This document shows, in pieces, positions 43,381 through 55,141 of a DNA stretch of 64,000 bases. This stretch comes from Streptomyces sp. LX-29 (GTDB lineage: Bacteria; Actinomycetota; Actinomycetes; Streptomycetales; Streptomycetaceae): NCBI RefSeq assembly GCF_029541745.1, contig NZ_CP089746.1:1860001-1924000 (forward strand), written 5' to 3'. A program made the position numbers and the translations under genes. Positions within the stretch are counted from its first letter, which is position 1. Each line of letters opens with the position of its first letter. The notes beneath the pieces are model-generated. The model was not told the origin of the DNA and did no database searches. It saw nothing but the letters and a program-made list of their open reading frames with translations.

Positions 43381-45207
43381 ATGAGCGATGCGATACCGCA
43401 CCGGTCGCGCACCGCCGCCCGCCGACGGATCGGGTGGCCCCGACCACGGCGGGTGTTCTCCCAGGTCCTGCTGATGCAGCTGACCATCGCGGCCGGGGTC
43501 ACCGTGCTGGCCACCGGCCTGTTCCTGGCCCCGCTCAGCTCCCAGCTGGACGACCAGGCGATGCGCCGCGCCCTGGCCATCGCGCAGACCACGGCCGCCC
43601 GGCCGGAGCTCGCCGACGCGCTGCGCGACGCCGGGCGGCCCACCGCCGACGGCCCGGTCCAGGCGGCGGCGGAGCGCGTCCGGCGGGTCACCGGGGCCGA
43701 GTACGTCGTGGTCATGGACACGCGCGGGGTGCGCTGGTCCCACCCCGCCCGGACCCAGATCGGCCGGCCCGTCTCCACCGACCCCAGCGCCGCCCTCGCG
43801 GGGCGGGAGGTCATGCAGATCGACACCGGGACGCTGGGCCGGTCGGCACGCGGCAAGGTCCCGCTGCGGGACGACGACGGGCGCATCGTCGGGGCGGTCT
43901 CGGTCGGCATCGCGTACGAGAGCGTCCGGGACCGGCTCGTCGGCGCCGTGCCCGGGCTGCTGGCGTACGCCGGCGGCGCGCTCGCGGTCGGAGCGCTGGC
44001 CGCGTACGCCGTGGCCCGCAGGCTTCGGCGCCGCACCCACGACCTGGCGTTCTCCGATATCTCGGCGCTGCTCGCGGAGCGCGAGGCGATGCTGCACGGC
44101 ATCCGGGAAGGCGTCGTCGCGCTGGACGCCGGGGGTCGCATCCGGCTGGTCAACGACGAGGCCCAGCGGCTGCTCGAGCTGCGCGCCGAGCACACCGGGC
44201 GGCCGTTGACGGAGGTGCTGCCGCCGGGCCGCACCACCGATGTGCTGGCCGGCCGGGTCACCGGCGCCGACCTGCTGACCGTCAGCGGCGGCCGCGTCCT
44301 GGTGGCGAACCGGATGCCCACGGACGACGGCGGGGCGGTGGCCACTCTGCGCGACCGCACCGAGCTGGAGCGGCTGGGCAGAGAGCTGGACGGGACGCGG
44401 GGGCTGATCGACGCGCTGCGCGCCCAGGACCACGAGCACGCCAACCGCCTCCACACCCTGCTCGGGCTGCTGGAGCTGGGGCTGCACGAGGAGGCGGTGG
44501 AGTTCGTCACCGAGGCGGTGGGCGTCCACCGAGCCACGGCCGAACAGGTCACCGAGCGGGTGCACGACCCGCTGCTGGCCGCGCTGCTGGTCGGCAAGGC
44601 CACGGTCGCGGCCGAGCGCGGCGTGTCGCTGCGCCTCACACCCGACACCCTGCTGCCGGACCGACTGGTCGATCCACCGGGCCTGGTGACCGTCCTGGGC
44701 AACCTCGTCGACAACGCCATGGACGCGGCGGCCGGATCGGCGGACCCGTTGGTCGCGGTGGAGCTGCGTGCCGAGGGCCGCACCGTGGTGCTCACCGTCG
44801 ACGACACCGGGCCGGGAGTCCCGGCCGGACGGCGCGAGCTCGTCTTCACCGAGGGGTGGTCCACCAAGGAGCCGCCCGCGCACGGCAAGCGGGGCATCGG
44901 GCTGGCGCTGGTGCGTCGGCTCGCGGAGCGGCAGGGCGGCAGCGTGACGGTCACCGACCGGGTGGGCGGGGGCGCCGCGTTCACGGTCGTCCTGCCGGAG
45001 GCGCTCGCCGACGCGCGTGTCGAGACGCAGGGCGAGGCGCCTTCCGAGGCGCCTCCCGAGGCACCTGCCGGGCCGCGCGACCGGGCGCCGGGGAACATGC
45101 CGACCGCGGCCGTGGCTCGCGCCGTACCGGCTCAGGGCGCGACCCCCGCCACCCCACCCGCGGTGCCGCCGGCCAGACACCGAGCGCGTCATGGAACGAC
45201 GCGGTGA
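43381..45207 (+). CDS. CitA/DcuS-type sensor histidine kinase
   Basis: The 608-residue kinase starts at ATG 43381. TM1 (about 25-45), an extracytoplasmic PAS-like sensor (about 50-180, containing YVVVMDTRGVRWSHP and the closing VGAVSVGIAYESV), TM2 (about 190-215) and a cytosolic PAS (about 235-335) lead to the Spo0B-like phosphoacceptor helix DHEHANRLHTLLGLL. HATPase follows with LVDNAMDAAAG and RGIGLALVRRL. The last about 70 residues are a Pro/Ala-rich extension. CitA/DcuS kinases sense di- or tricarboxylates outside the membrane. It forms a pair with the regulator 13 bp downstream; the convergent symporter is a possible target. Confidence 0.9.
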   Translation: MSDAIPHRSRTAARRRIGWPRPRRVFSQVLLMQLTIAAGVTVLATGLFLAPLSSQLDDQAMRRALAIAQTTAARPELADALRDAGRPTADGPVQAAAERVRRVTGAEYVVVMDTRGVRWSHPARTQIGRPVSTDPSAALAGREVMQIDTGTLGRSARGKVPLRDDDGRIVGAVSVGIAYESVRDRLVGAVPGLLAYAGGALAVGALAAYAVARRLRRRTHDLAFSDISALLAEREAMLHGIREGVVALDAGGRIRLVNDEAQRLLELRAEHTGRPLTEVLPPGRTTDVLAGRVTGADLLTVSGGRVLVANRMPTDDGGAVATLRDRTELERLGRELDGTRGLIDALRAQDHEHANRLHTLLGLLELGLHEEAVEFVTEAVGVHRATAEQVTERVHDPLLAALLVGKATVAAERGVSLRLTPDTLLPDRLVDPPGLVTVLGNLVDNAMDAAAGSADPLVAVELRAEGRTVVLTVDDTGPGVPAGRRELVFTEGWSTKEPPAHGKRGIGLALVRRLAERQGGSVTVTDRVGGGAAFTVVLPEALADARVETQGEAPSEAPPEAPAGPRDRAPGNMPTAAVARAVPAQGATPATPPAVPPARHRARHGTTR

Positions 45208-45220
45208 CCGAGGAGCCGCG

Positions 45221-45958
45221 ATGATCAATGTGCTGATCGTGGACGACGACCCGCGCGTGGCCCGGATCAACGCGGCCTACGTGGAACGGATCCCCGGCTT
45301 CCGGGTCGCCGGGCGGGCGCACTCGGCGGCGGAGGCGCTCGCCTTCCTGGAACGCGGCGGGCCCGGCCCGGTAGGCCGCGAGACCGCCTCGGAAGGCCGC
45401 GAGACCCCCTCGGAGGGCTCGACGGCCCAGGTCGACCTGGTGTTGCTCGACCACTACCTGCCGGACGGGACGGGGCTGGCGCTGGTCACGCGGCTGCGGC
45501 AACTCGGCCACCACACCGACGTGATCATGGTGACCGCCGCCCGCGACATCGCGACCGTACGAGCGGCTATGCGCCACGGCGCGCTCCAGTACCTGGTGAA
45601 GCCCTTCACCTTCGCCGGGCTGCGCGCCAAGCTCAACGGATACGCCGCGCTGCGCCGCACCCTGGACGGCGGCGGCGAGGCCGAGCAGGAGCAGGTGGAC
45701 CGGATCTTCGGCGCCCTCTCCGCCGTCGGCCCGCCGGACCTCCCCAAGGGCCACTCGGCGCTCACCGCCGACCGGGTGCGCGAGGTGCTGCGCGAGGCGG
45801 AGGGGCCGCTGTCGGCACAGGAGGTCGCCGAGCGATGTCGGCTCAGCAGACAGACCGCACAGCGTTATCTGAAGCTCCTGGAGCGGGCTGGGCGGGTGAA
45901 GCTGAGCCTCCGCTACGGCGAGACGGGGCGCCCCGAGCACCGCTACGTGTGGGTGTGA
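45221..45958 (+). CDS. CitB/DpiA-type response regulator with an insertion in the receiver
   Basis: The 245-residue protein reads from ATG 45221. The receiver has VDDD and phosphoacceptor Asp77 in LVLLDHYLPDG; Asp is normally near residue 54. The shift comes from a Gly/Glu/Thr-rich insertion (about residues 47-69) encoded by two near-identical CGCGAGACC...CCTCGGA repeats. The output domain is the DpiA-type helix-turn-helix (LSAQEVAERCRLSRQTAQRYLKLLERAG). Likely activates transporter or metabolic genes for a carboxylate detected by the upstream kinase. Confidence 0.88.
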   Translation: MINVLIVDDDPRVARINAAYVERIPGFRVAGRAHSAAEALAFLERGGPGPVGRETASEGRETPSEGSTAQVDLVLLDHYLPDGTGLALVTRLRQLGHHTDVIMVTAARDIATVRAAMRHGALQYLVKPFTFAGLRAKLNGYAALRRTLDGGGEAEQEQVDRIFGALSAVGPPDLPKGHSALTADRVREVLREAEGPLSAQEVAERCRLSRQTAQRYLKLLERAGRVKLSLRYGETGRPEHRYVWV

Positions 45959-45976
45959 CTGATGGGCCTGATGGGC

Positions 45977-47572
45977 TCACGCCGCGCCCGCCCCGGTCAG
46001 GGCCCGCACCTCCGTCTCGGCGTGGCGGGCCGCGTCGGCCGGCTCGGGTGAGGTCACGGTGCCCAGCCAGCCGGCCAGGAAGCCGAGCGGGATGGAGACG
46101 AGGCCCGGGTTCTGGAGCGGGAAGAGATGGAAGTCCACCCCGGGGAAGAGGGCTTCCGGAGCTCCGGAGACCACCGGCGAGAACACCATCAACGCCACCG
46201 CCGGCAGCAACCCGCCGTAGACCGCCCACACCGCGCCGCGCGTGGTGAACCGGCGCCAGAACAGCGTGTACAGCAGCACCGGCAGATTGGCGGAGGCGGC
46301 GACCGCGAAGGCGAGCCCGACCAGGAAGGCCACGTTCAGGTCCCGCGCCAGCAGCCCCAGTCCGATGGCCACCACTCCCACCCCGGCGGCCGCGACGCGC
46401 GCCACGGCGACCTCGCCGGCGGGCGTACGACGGCCGCGGCGGCCCAGCGTCGCGTAGAGGTCGTGGGCGACCGCCGCCGAGGAGGAGAGGGTGAGTCCGG
46501 CGACGACGGCGAGGATGGTGGCGAAGGCGATGGCGGCGACGACCGCGAAGAGCACCGTGCCACCGGTCGAGTCCGCGCCGCCGCCGAGGTCGAGCGCGAG
46601 CAGCGGGACGGCGGTGTTCCCGGCCGGGCCGGTCGCCCGTACCGCGTCGCTCCCCACGATGGCGGCGGCCCCGAAGCCCAGCACGATCGTCATCAGGTAG
46701 AAGCCACCGATGAGGCCGATGGCCCAGACCACCGAGTGGCGGGCGGCGCGGGCGGTGGGCACGGTGTAGAAGCGCGACAGGATGTGCGGCAGCCCCGCGG
46801 TGCCCAGGACCAGCGCCAAGCCGAGGCTGATGAAGTCCAGCCGGGCGACCCAGTCGCCGCCGTACTTCAGGCCGGGCGCGAGGAAGGACCGGCCGTGGCC
46901 GCTGCGTTCGGCGGCGGTGCTCAGCAGGGCGCCGGGGTCGCCGTGGAAGCGCAGCAGGACCAGGACGGTCAGCAGCCCCGCGCCCGCCATCAGCAGCACG
47001 GCCTTGACGATCTGGATCCAGGTGGTGGCGCGCATGCCCCCCAGCGAGACGTAGACGATCATCAGGGCGCCGACGCCGACCACCGTCCAGGCGCGCGCCG
47101 GGCCACTGTCGCCGCCCAGCAGCAGGGCGACCAGGCTGCCGGCGCCGACCATCTGGGCCACCAGGTAGAGGACGCAGACGACGACCGAGGAGCTGCCGGC
47201 GGCGATGCGGACCGGGCGCTCCCGCAGCCGCGCCGCGAGCACGTCGGCGAGGGTGAAGCGGCCGCAGTTGCGGACGAGTTCGGCGACCAGGAGCAGGACC
47301 ACGAGCCAGGCGACCAGAAAGCCGACGGAGTAGAGCATTCCGTCGTAGCCGAAGAGGGCGATGAGGCCGGAGATGCCGAGGAAGGACGCGGCCGACATGT
47401 AGTCGCCCGCGATGGCGAAACCGTTCTCCAGGGGAGAGAACAGGCGTCCGCCCGCGTAGAACTCCTCTGGCGAGCCCCGGCGACCACGGCTCACCCAGGT
47501 GGTGATCGCCAGCGTGACGGCGACGACCGCGATGAAGAGCAGCAGCGCCAGCGTCTGGTGGTTGCCCGTCAT
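45977..47572 (-). CDS. Sodium:solute symporter (ActP/acetate-permease-like)
   Basis: The 531-residue protein has about 13 hydrophobic segments of the SSS family. The N-terminus EEFYAGGRLFSPLENGFAIAGDYMSAASFLG is the hallmark of cation:acetate/pyruvate symporters, and ARAARHSVVWAIG is also typical. Coupled to a DUF485 gene (ATGA overlap), the usual partner of ActP. Substrate probably a short monocarboxylate. It converges on the CitA/CitB-type system with 18 bp between stops, so direct regulation is possible but not shown. Confidence 0.9.
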   Translation of the reverse strand: MTGNHQTLALLLFIAVVAVTLAITTWVSRGRRGSPEEFYAGGRLFSPLENGFAIAGDYMSAASFLGISGLIALFGYDGMLYSVGFLVAWLVVLLLVAELVRNCGRFTLADVLAARLRERPVRIAAGSSSVVVCVLYLVAQMVGAGSLVALLLGGDSGPARAWTVVGVGALMIVYVSLGGMRATTWIQIVKAVLLMAGAGLLTVLVLLRFHGDPGALLSTAAERSGHGRSFLAPGLKYGGDWVARLDFISLGLALVLGTAGLPHILSRFYTVPTARAARHSVVWAIGLIGGFYLMTIVLGFGAAAIVGSDAVRATGPAGNTAVPLLALDLGGGADSTGGTVLFAVVAAIAFATILAVVAGLTLSSSAAVAHDLYATLGRRGRRTPAGEVAVARVAAAGVGVVAIGLGLLARDLNVAFLVGLAFAVAASANLPVLLYTLFWRRFTTRGAVWAVYGGLLPAVALMVFSPVVSGAPEALFPGVDFHLFPLQNPGLVSIPLGFLAGWLGTVTSPEPADAARHAETEVRALTGAGAA

Positions 47573-48018
47573 CCGCGGCCCCGCTCCCCTCGCGCCGTCT
47601 CGGCGGCCCCCTCGGGCGCCGCACCGCCCAGAGTGCCGGTCAGCTCCTGGGTCACCCAGCGCAGTTCCAGGGCCGGCCCGTCTCGACGCAGCCGCGCATG
47701 GCGGGCGTACGCCCAGGTCAGCAGGAAGGTGGTGGCGAACTGGGCGATGCCGGCGAGCAGTCCGACGTTGCACGCGCCCACCACCGGACGAGCCATCAGG
47801 CCGGGTGCGGTGGTAGCGGTGATCACATACGCGAGGTACCAGACGAGGAAGGCGAGCGAGGCGGGGAGCACGAAGCGCCGGTAGCGGCCGCGTACCTCCC
47901 GGAACGCGGCGCTGCGGTGGACCTGTCGGTAGGCCGCTGCCCTGGCGTCATCGGCCTCCTCGGCTCCGTCGCCACCCGGGGGATCGTGAGGGCCTGGGAC
48001 ATCATGGGCATTTTCCAC
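47569..48018 (-). CDS. DUF485 family membrane protein
   Basis: The 149-residue protein is taken from GTG 48018 with an AAGGAGAG ribosome site. The DUF485 core (residues about 30-115) has FREVRGRYRRFVLPASLAFLVWYLAYVI and a second helix around GLLAGIAQFATTFLLTWAYARHAR. DUF485 (YjcH-like) proteins accompany acetate symporters. The N-terminal about 25 residues and the C-terminal tail are low-complexity. Translationally coupled to the symporter by ATGA. Confidence 0.85.
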   Translation of the reverse strand: MENAHDVPGPHDPPGGDGAEEADDARAAAYRQVHRSAAFREVRGRYRRFVLPASLAFLVWYLAYVITATTAPGLMARPVVGACNVGLLAGIAQFATTFLLTWAYARHARLRRDGPALELRWVTQELTGTLGGAAPEGAAETARGERGRG

Positions 48019-48744
48019 CCGAACTCTCCTTGGTCCGGCGGCGCGTCGCCGCGTGCCCAAGGATGGACAGACCGGAAAGATCCCGGACGCTTCACCATGG
48101 AACCTCACACCATTGAGTGAAGGCCGCCCCAGAGCTCGGCTCCGGGGCGGTCGTGCTCCGAGTCGAACCGCCAGCGCGCCCGGGCACGTCGGGCGCCCCG
48201 TCGCTCGCGTGTACGCGCGTCAGGCGCACCCCGCCGGCACACAAGGCCCATAAGGAGCACCCGGCCACCGCGCGGTGGCGCCCCAGACGCGTCCAGCTGC
48301 CGCGCGGAGGCACGCCAGGCACACCGACCACCGCCCGCCGCGGACAGCCCCGCCGGACGCACGGCCACCACTCATGGACACGTTCAGGCGCACCCAACCA
48401 CCGCACGGGGACGCGTCAGGCGCGTCCGTCCACCCGCGGTGGCGCCCCAGGCGCGTCCGGCTGCCGCACGGAGGCACGCCGGGCACACCGACCACCGCCT
48501 GCCGCCGACAGCCACGCCGGACGCACAGCCACCGCCCATGGACGCGCTCAGGCGCGCCCCGACCACCGGGCGGTGGCGCCCCAGGAACGTCCGGCTACCG
48601 CGCGGAGGCACGCTGCCGCGAGCAGCCTCGCCCCGATCGCACGGCCCTCGCCCATGGAACGTTCAGGCGCGCCCAACCACCGCGCGGTGGCGCGTCAGGC
48701 GCGCCCGACCACCGGGCGACGGCGCGCGAGGCGCGCCAGACGCG
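48019..48744. repeat. Degenerate about 130-165-bp tandem repeats downstream of parE
   Basis: From about 48262 the sequence contains three long related copies. The landmark GGTGGCGCCCCAG lies at 48274, 48438 and 48572. Each copy also carries CCGGCTGCCGC-GGAGGCACGC and CATGGACGCG-TCAGGCGCGCCC blocks. A shorter, more decayed remnant runs to 48740. All frames through it read Arg/Pro/Ala/His-rich nonsense. The stretch 48019-48261 contains the DUF485 promoter and a hairpin around 48116-48152, and no gene. Confidence 0.85.
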
Positions 48745-50865
<2,121 letters not shown>

Positions 50866-51309
50866 GCGGTTCGCTCCTCGCTGAATTTCTGGATGGCCCT
50901 ACTCCGGGCACGGTGGTGGCTAGGTCGCCTGTGAGAGCGTACCGAGGCTTGATAGAGCCTTTGTGCCGCCACCCGTCAGAACGACCATGGTAGTCGAGAG
51001 TCGATCGTACGTTCGATCCCTCTCAGGGGTGACGCATACATCACGTTCCCTTCCGGGCATGAACCATTTAGGCTCCGGGCACGTCCTCAAGCACAACCGG
51101 CAAGCCAGCCGGGAGGGCAAAACCGACAAAGAGCAACAAGAGCGAACGTGAACCCGTAAAACACTGCAATACGGCTCATTCGCCGCCAACCGTCACCATT
51201 CAGTCGACTCTGAAGGAATTTTCGAGGAAAAGCCGCGAGCGGGAACGTTTTCGGCCTGGTTGGATGTTGACCCTGGTACGACAGCTCGTCGAGCTAGAGA
51301 AGAGGCGAC
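50866..51309. promoter_or_regulatory. Divergent promoter region parE / DUF7455
   Basis: 444 bp without a gene; A/T-richer than average at 51150-51260. An imperfect inverted repeat GAGAGTCGATCGTAC...TCGATCCCTCTC spans about 50997-51025, upstream of parE. A TTGACC element at 51267-51272 faces DUF7455, and CTAGAGA at 51294-51300 could be its -10. The assignment is tentative. Confidence 0.45.
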
Positions 51310-51540
51310 GTGACTACTGTTCTGACCCCCGCGAGCCCGCTGACGGCCGCTGACCGCTGCGACCGCTGCGGCGCCCAGGCATACCTGCGCGTCGTCCTGA
51401 TGAGCGGCGGCGAGCTGCTCTTCTGCGCCCATCACGGACGCAAGTTCGAGCCGGAGCTCAAGAAGATCGCCGCGGAGATACAGGACGAGACGGAGCGACT
51501 CACCACCGTCCCGGCGTCCGCGACCGACGACGAGCGCTGA
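51310..51540 (+). CDS. DUF7455 small zinc-ribbon-like protein (76 aa)
   Basis: GTG 51310 has an AGAGG ribosome site. The peptide has CDRCG (residues about 17-21) and CAHHGRK further on, suggesting a mononuclear Zn site, then a charged helix EPELKKIAAEIQDETERL. This small family is conserved next to hrdB/parE in actinobacteria; no function is known. A strong terminator follows. Confidence 0.85.
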   Translation: MTTVLTPASPLTAADRCDRCGAQAYLRVVLMSGGELLFCAHHGRKFEPELKKIAAEIQDETERLTTVPASATDDER

Positions 51541-51600
51541 GCGGCACCGACCCTTCGTTTTCACGACGAGCGAGATCGTTCCGGCCATAAGGCCGGGGCT

Positions 51601-51635
51601 CGGGCGGCCGTCCCCGCAAGCGGGGGCGACCGCCC
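51601..51635 (+). terminator. Terminator after DUF7455
   Basis: Stem CGGGCGG...TCCCCGC / GCGGGGG...CCGCCCG with a small internal loop is followed by TTCTCGTTT. Confidence 0.8.
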
Positions 51636-52041
51636 GTTCTCGTTTCCTGCCCACGGCCCCCTGCGGTCGGCCACCTGCGGTCCGGACCAGGACCAGACCC
51701 AGGTCCCGCGCGGGCTCGGGCTTCCGAGCCGCGGTCCGCCCTGCGGACCAGGACGCGGACCTCCGACCTGGCCCCGCACGGAGGCCTCCACGGCCCGATG
51801 CCGCCCGAGGGCGGCGGCACCGACTCCGGCGCGGCCTCAGTCGGTCCGACCGGTCCGCGACAGCGCCGGCCCGCCCGTCGCCGTCGCCGTCCGCACGAGA
51901 CCCAAGGCCCCGGGCCGGGGCCACAAGGCCCCTGGGCGGGCCCTGAGGGGGCCACCACGCCCCTGTCGGCGCCATCCGCGACCAACAAGGCCCGACGGTG
52001 CCGCGGACAGCTCCAGGGCCCCAGCAGGTCCGGTCGGACCA
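51636..52041. other. Gene-free GC-rich stretch
   Basis: About 400 bp between the DUF7455 terminator and the protease stop. It carries short GGACCAGGACC-type repeats around 51675-51760 and no ORF with a start site and host-like codon use. Confidence 0.5.
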
Positions 52042-52875
52042 TCAACCGTGTTCCGCCACCAGCGGGGCGACCGCGGAGATCCGCGTATAGACGCCCGGCC
52101 GACCCGCCTCGCCACAACCACTGCCCCAGGACACCAGGCCGATCAGCCGACCCCGGGCCACCAGCGGACCGCCGCTGTCCCCCTGGCAGGCGTCCCGGCC
52201 CCCGCTCGGCAGCCCGGCGCACAGCATGGAGGGCCGGTGGTAGGTGCCGTTCCGGGTGCCCGGATAGGCGCGCTCGCACACCGTGTCGTCGAGGACCTTG
52301 ACGTGCGCCGACCGCAGCCCCGCGGCATAGCTGCCGTTGCCCCGCATGTCGCCCCAGCCGTAGACCGCCGCCGCGGTGCCCGGCTGGTACTCCGTGCCCC
52401 CCACCTCCGCTATCGGGAGCACCTTGGAGATCGGCAGGGGACGGGCGACGGTCAGCACCGCGACGTCCCAGGCGTTGGTGAAGGTGTCGTAGGCCGGGTT
52501 GATCCACACCCGCTGCAGCGGCACCTCCTCGCCGTCGTCGGCCCCCAGATCGCCACGGCCGGCGATCAGGCGCAGGTCGGGGATGTCGCGCCAGTCCACG
52601 CCCAGCACATCGGCCCGCAGACAGTGCGCCGCGGTGAGCACCGTCCTGCGACTGATGGCCACGCCGCCGCAGAACTGGCCGGAGCGGGCCGGGCCGAAGT
52701 GACTGCGGCTGGCCAGCGCGACCGTCCACGGGGCGTCCGCGAGGCGCACCGGGTGCCCGCCCACGACGACACGGTCGGCGGCCGCCGGAGCGGACATGGC
52801 GAACAGTAGGGCGAGGGCGCCGAGCAGGGACGCCAGCGGGGCCGCCGCGAGGAGCGGGCGGCGCGAGTTGCGCAT
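52042..52875 (-). CDS. Secreted trypsin-like serine protease (S1)
   Basis: The 277-residue protein starts at ATG 52875. Signal peptide [24 protein letters not shown]... ends near AAAD (residue about 34). The mature N-terminus [20 protein letters not shown] follows. Catalytic triad: His84 (TAAHC), Asp137 (AWDVAVL), Ser234 (GDSGGP). Asp228 six residues before the Ser gives trypsin specificity for Arg/Lys. Extracellular. Located between DUF7455 and hrdB, as in other streptomycetes. Confidence 0.95.
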   Translation of the reverse strand: MRNSRRPLLAAAPLASLLGALALLFAMSAPAAADRVVVGGHPVRLADAPWTVALASRSHFGPARSGQFCGGVAISRRTVLTAAHCLRADVLGVDWRDIPDLRLIAGRGDLGADDGEEVPLQRVWINPAYDTFTNAWDVAVLTVARPLPISKVLPIAEVGGTEYQPGTAAAVYGWGDMRGNGSYAAGLRSAHVKVLDDTVCERAYPGTRNGTYHRPSMLCAGLPSGGRDACQGDSGGPLVARGRLIGLVSWGSGCGEAGRPGVYTRISAVAPLVAEHG

Positions 52876-53036
52876 ACAACCTCCTGACGTTACGGAACGG
52901 TCTGCATACTTAGCGTTACCCAGCGAAGCGCATCACGCATCTCGAACAGCACGTCTGCCGACGACCGGGTGGCGGACAGCGCCCGGCGTCATGAGGTCGC
53001 CGCGATGAGGTCGGACCAACCGGTGATCGGACAACG

Positions 53037-53070
53037 CGAAGGCCGGGCTCCCAGGGGAGCCCGGCCTTCG
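53037..53070 (-). terminator. hrdB terminator
   Basis: A near-perfect 34-bp hairpin CGAAGGCCGGGCTCC / GGAGCCCGGCCTTCG lies about 55 bp past the hrdB stop. Confidence 0.9.
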
Positions 53071-53123
53071 CAGGGGTCACCGCGCGACGTGCCGGTCAGA
53101 CACCGGTCGTCGCGTTGGTCGCG

Positions 53124-54677
53124 TCAGTCGAGGTAGTCGCGCAGAACCTGCGAACGCGACGGGTGGCGCAGCTTGGACATCGTCTTCGACTCGATCTGGC
53201 GGATGCGCTCACGCGTCACGCCGTAGACCTTGCCGATCTCGTCCAGCGTCTTGGGCTGGCCGTCGGTGAGGCCGAAGCGCATGGAGACCACGCCCGCCTC
53301 GCGCTCGCTGAGCGTGTCCAGAACGGAGTGCAGCTGCTCCTGGAGCAGCGTGAAGCTGACGGCGTCGGCCGGGACGACCGCTTCGGAGTCCTCGATGAGG
53401 TCACCGAACTCGCTGTCGCCGTCCTCGCCGAGCGGGGTGTGCAGAGAGATCGGCTCGCGACCGTACTTCTGGACCTCGATGACCTTCTCCGGGGTCATGT
53501 CGAGCTCCTTGGCCAGCTCCTCCGGGGTGGGCTCGCGGCCCAGGTCCTGAAGCATCTGGCGCTGGACGCGCGCGAGCTTGTTGATGACCTCGACCATGTG
53601 CACCGGGATACGGATGGTGCGGGCCTGGTCGGCCATGGCGCGGGTGATCGCCTGCCGGATCCACCAGGTGGCGTACGTGGAGAACTTGTAGCCCTTGGTG
53701 TAGTCGAACTTCTCGACCGCGCGGATCAGACCCAGGTTGCCCTCCTGGATCAGGTCCAGGAAGAGCATGCCGCGGCCGGTGTAACGCTTGGCCAGCGAGA
53801 CCACCAGACGGAGGTTGGCCTCCAGAAGGTGGTTCTTGGCGCGGCGGCCATCCTCGGCGATGATCTCCAGCTCGCGCTTCAGCTTCGGCGCCAGCTTGTC
53901 GGCGTTGGCGAGCTTGTCCTCGGCGAACAGGCCGGCCTCGATGCGCTTGGCGAGCTCGACCTCCTGCTCGGCGTTGAGCAGCGGGACCTTACCGATCTGC
54001 TTGAGGTAGTCCTTGACGGGGTCGGCGGTGGCACCGGCCGCGGCGACCTGCTGCGCGGGGGCGTCGTCCTCGTCCTCGTCGGAGAGCACGAAGCCCTGGG
54101 CCTCGCCCTCGCCCTCACCCTCGCCCGGCTTGCCGGGACCGGTGACCTCCTCGAGCGGCTCCTCGCCCTCGAGCAGGTCGTCCGCGTCCTTCTTGGCGGC
54201 GGTCTTCTTGGCCGTCGTCTTCTTGGCGGCGGTCTTCTTCGCCACGGCCTTCTTCGCCGTGGTCTTCTTCGCGGCGGCCTTCTTGGCGGGCGCCATGGCC
54301 TCGTCGGCCGTGTCCACGCCGCCCTCGGCCGCGGCCGAGGTGGTGGTGACGGCTGCGGTCTTCTTAGCGGTGACCGTCTTGGTGACGGTCTTGGTGGCGG
54401 TGCGCTTCGCCGGACTCTTCGCTGCGACGCTCTTGCGGGTGCGCTTGGGCGCCTCTGCGGCACTGACCATCAGCGTCACACCCTCCTCGTCGAGGATCTG
54501 GTTGAGGCTGCGCAGAACGTTCTTCCACTGGGTTGGCGGAATCTGGTCAGCCTCGAAGGCCCGGCGCACATCGTCGCCGGCGATCTGCCCCTCAGCCTTT
54601 CCCCGCTCGATGAGCGCCATGACAGACTCGGACTCGGCGATCTCCGGCGGGAGCGTACGGGATGTGCTGGCCGACAC
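53124..54677 (-). CDS. hrdB: HrdB, principal RNA polymerase sigma factor
   Basis: The 517-residue protein is read from GTG 54677 ([26 protein letters not shown], the known HrdB N-terminus) with an AGAGG ribosome site. Sigma region 1.1 is followed by a Lys/Ala-rich tract ([17 protein letters not shown], about 70-165), an acidic stretch, then regions 1.2-4.2. Region 2.4 has [20 protein letters not shown] and region 4.2 has [20 protein letters not shown]. It directs vegetative transcription. In S. griseus and relatives it is transcribed from a sigma-ShbA promoter. The C-terminal 300 residues are nearly invariant in the genus; the Lys/Ala tract varies in length. Confidence 0.98.
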   Translation of the reverse strand: MSASTSRTLPPEIAESESVMALIERGKAEGQIAGDDVRRAFEADQIPPTQWKNVLRSLNQILDEEGVTLMVSAAEAPKRTRKSVAAKSPAKRTATKTVTKTVTAKKTAAVTTTSAAAEGGVDTADEAMAPAKKAAAKKTTAKKAVAKKTAAKKTTAKKTAAKKDADDLLEGEEPLEEVTGPGKPGEGEGEGEAQGFVLSDEDEDDAPAQQVAAAGATADPVKDYLKQIGKVPLLNAEQEVELAKRIEAGLFAEDKLANADKLAPKLKRELEIIAEDGRRAKNHLLEANLRLVVSLAKRYTGRGMLFLDLIQEGNLGLIRAVEKFDYTKGYKFSTYATWWIRQAITRAMADQARTIRIPVHMVEVINKLARVQRQMLQDLGREPTPEELAKELDMTPEKVIEVQKYGREPISLHTPLGEDGDSEFGDLIEDSEAVVPADAVSFTLLQEQLHSVLDTLSEREAGVVSMRFGLTDGQPKTLDEIGKVYGVTRERIRQIESKTMSKLRHPSRSQVLRDYLD

Positions 54678-55141
54678 GAACAACCTCTCGGAATGGTGGG
54701 AACGGCATCCGGCCCCGTCCGCGGAGGACCGGAGCCGACGACCGCCGGCAGGGATGAACCGGCGGCGGCGGGCGGAAGTGCAGAGAGATACAGCGTCGTG
54801 AGCGACCTCAGTATTCCCTCAGCGGCTACCACCTCTTTAGTCATCGCGCTGCCTCAAGGAGCGTTACGCCCAATCCTCGTGGCCCGAGTCACACCACAAT
54901 CGCCGCGAATCCCGTCCGAAACGGACGAATCACACCACGTCGCCGAATCCACCGAGATCCCGGAGCGGGCCTCGGAGGGGATCCGCAGCCGGATCCCCGG
55001 CCGGACCCGCCGAGCGGCTCCCGACTCGGGCGCCGACCCGGCTCCCGGGTCGGCTCCCCGGGGGGATCCCGGTGCGGACACCGCGATGGATCCGACGACG
55101 CCGTCTCGTGCGCGTCCGTACGCATGCGCGTGAGGGCCGGC
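54678..55141 (-). promoter_or_regulatory. hrdB upstream region
   Basis: 464 bp without a gene. It must contain the hrdB promoter. On the minus strand GGCGTAACGCTCC (54860-54872) is a GTAAC-type element that could be the -35 of an ECF (sigma-ShbA) promoter, but I cannot confirm the pairing -10. Confidence 0.4.

Noticed and set aside
53115..55133. 672-codon plus-strand open frame over hrdB
   Set aside because: Shadow of hrdB; the minus strand gives an almost perfect HrdB sequence.
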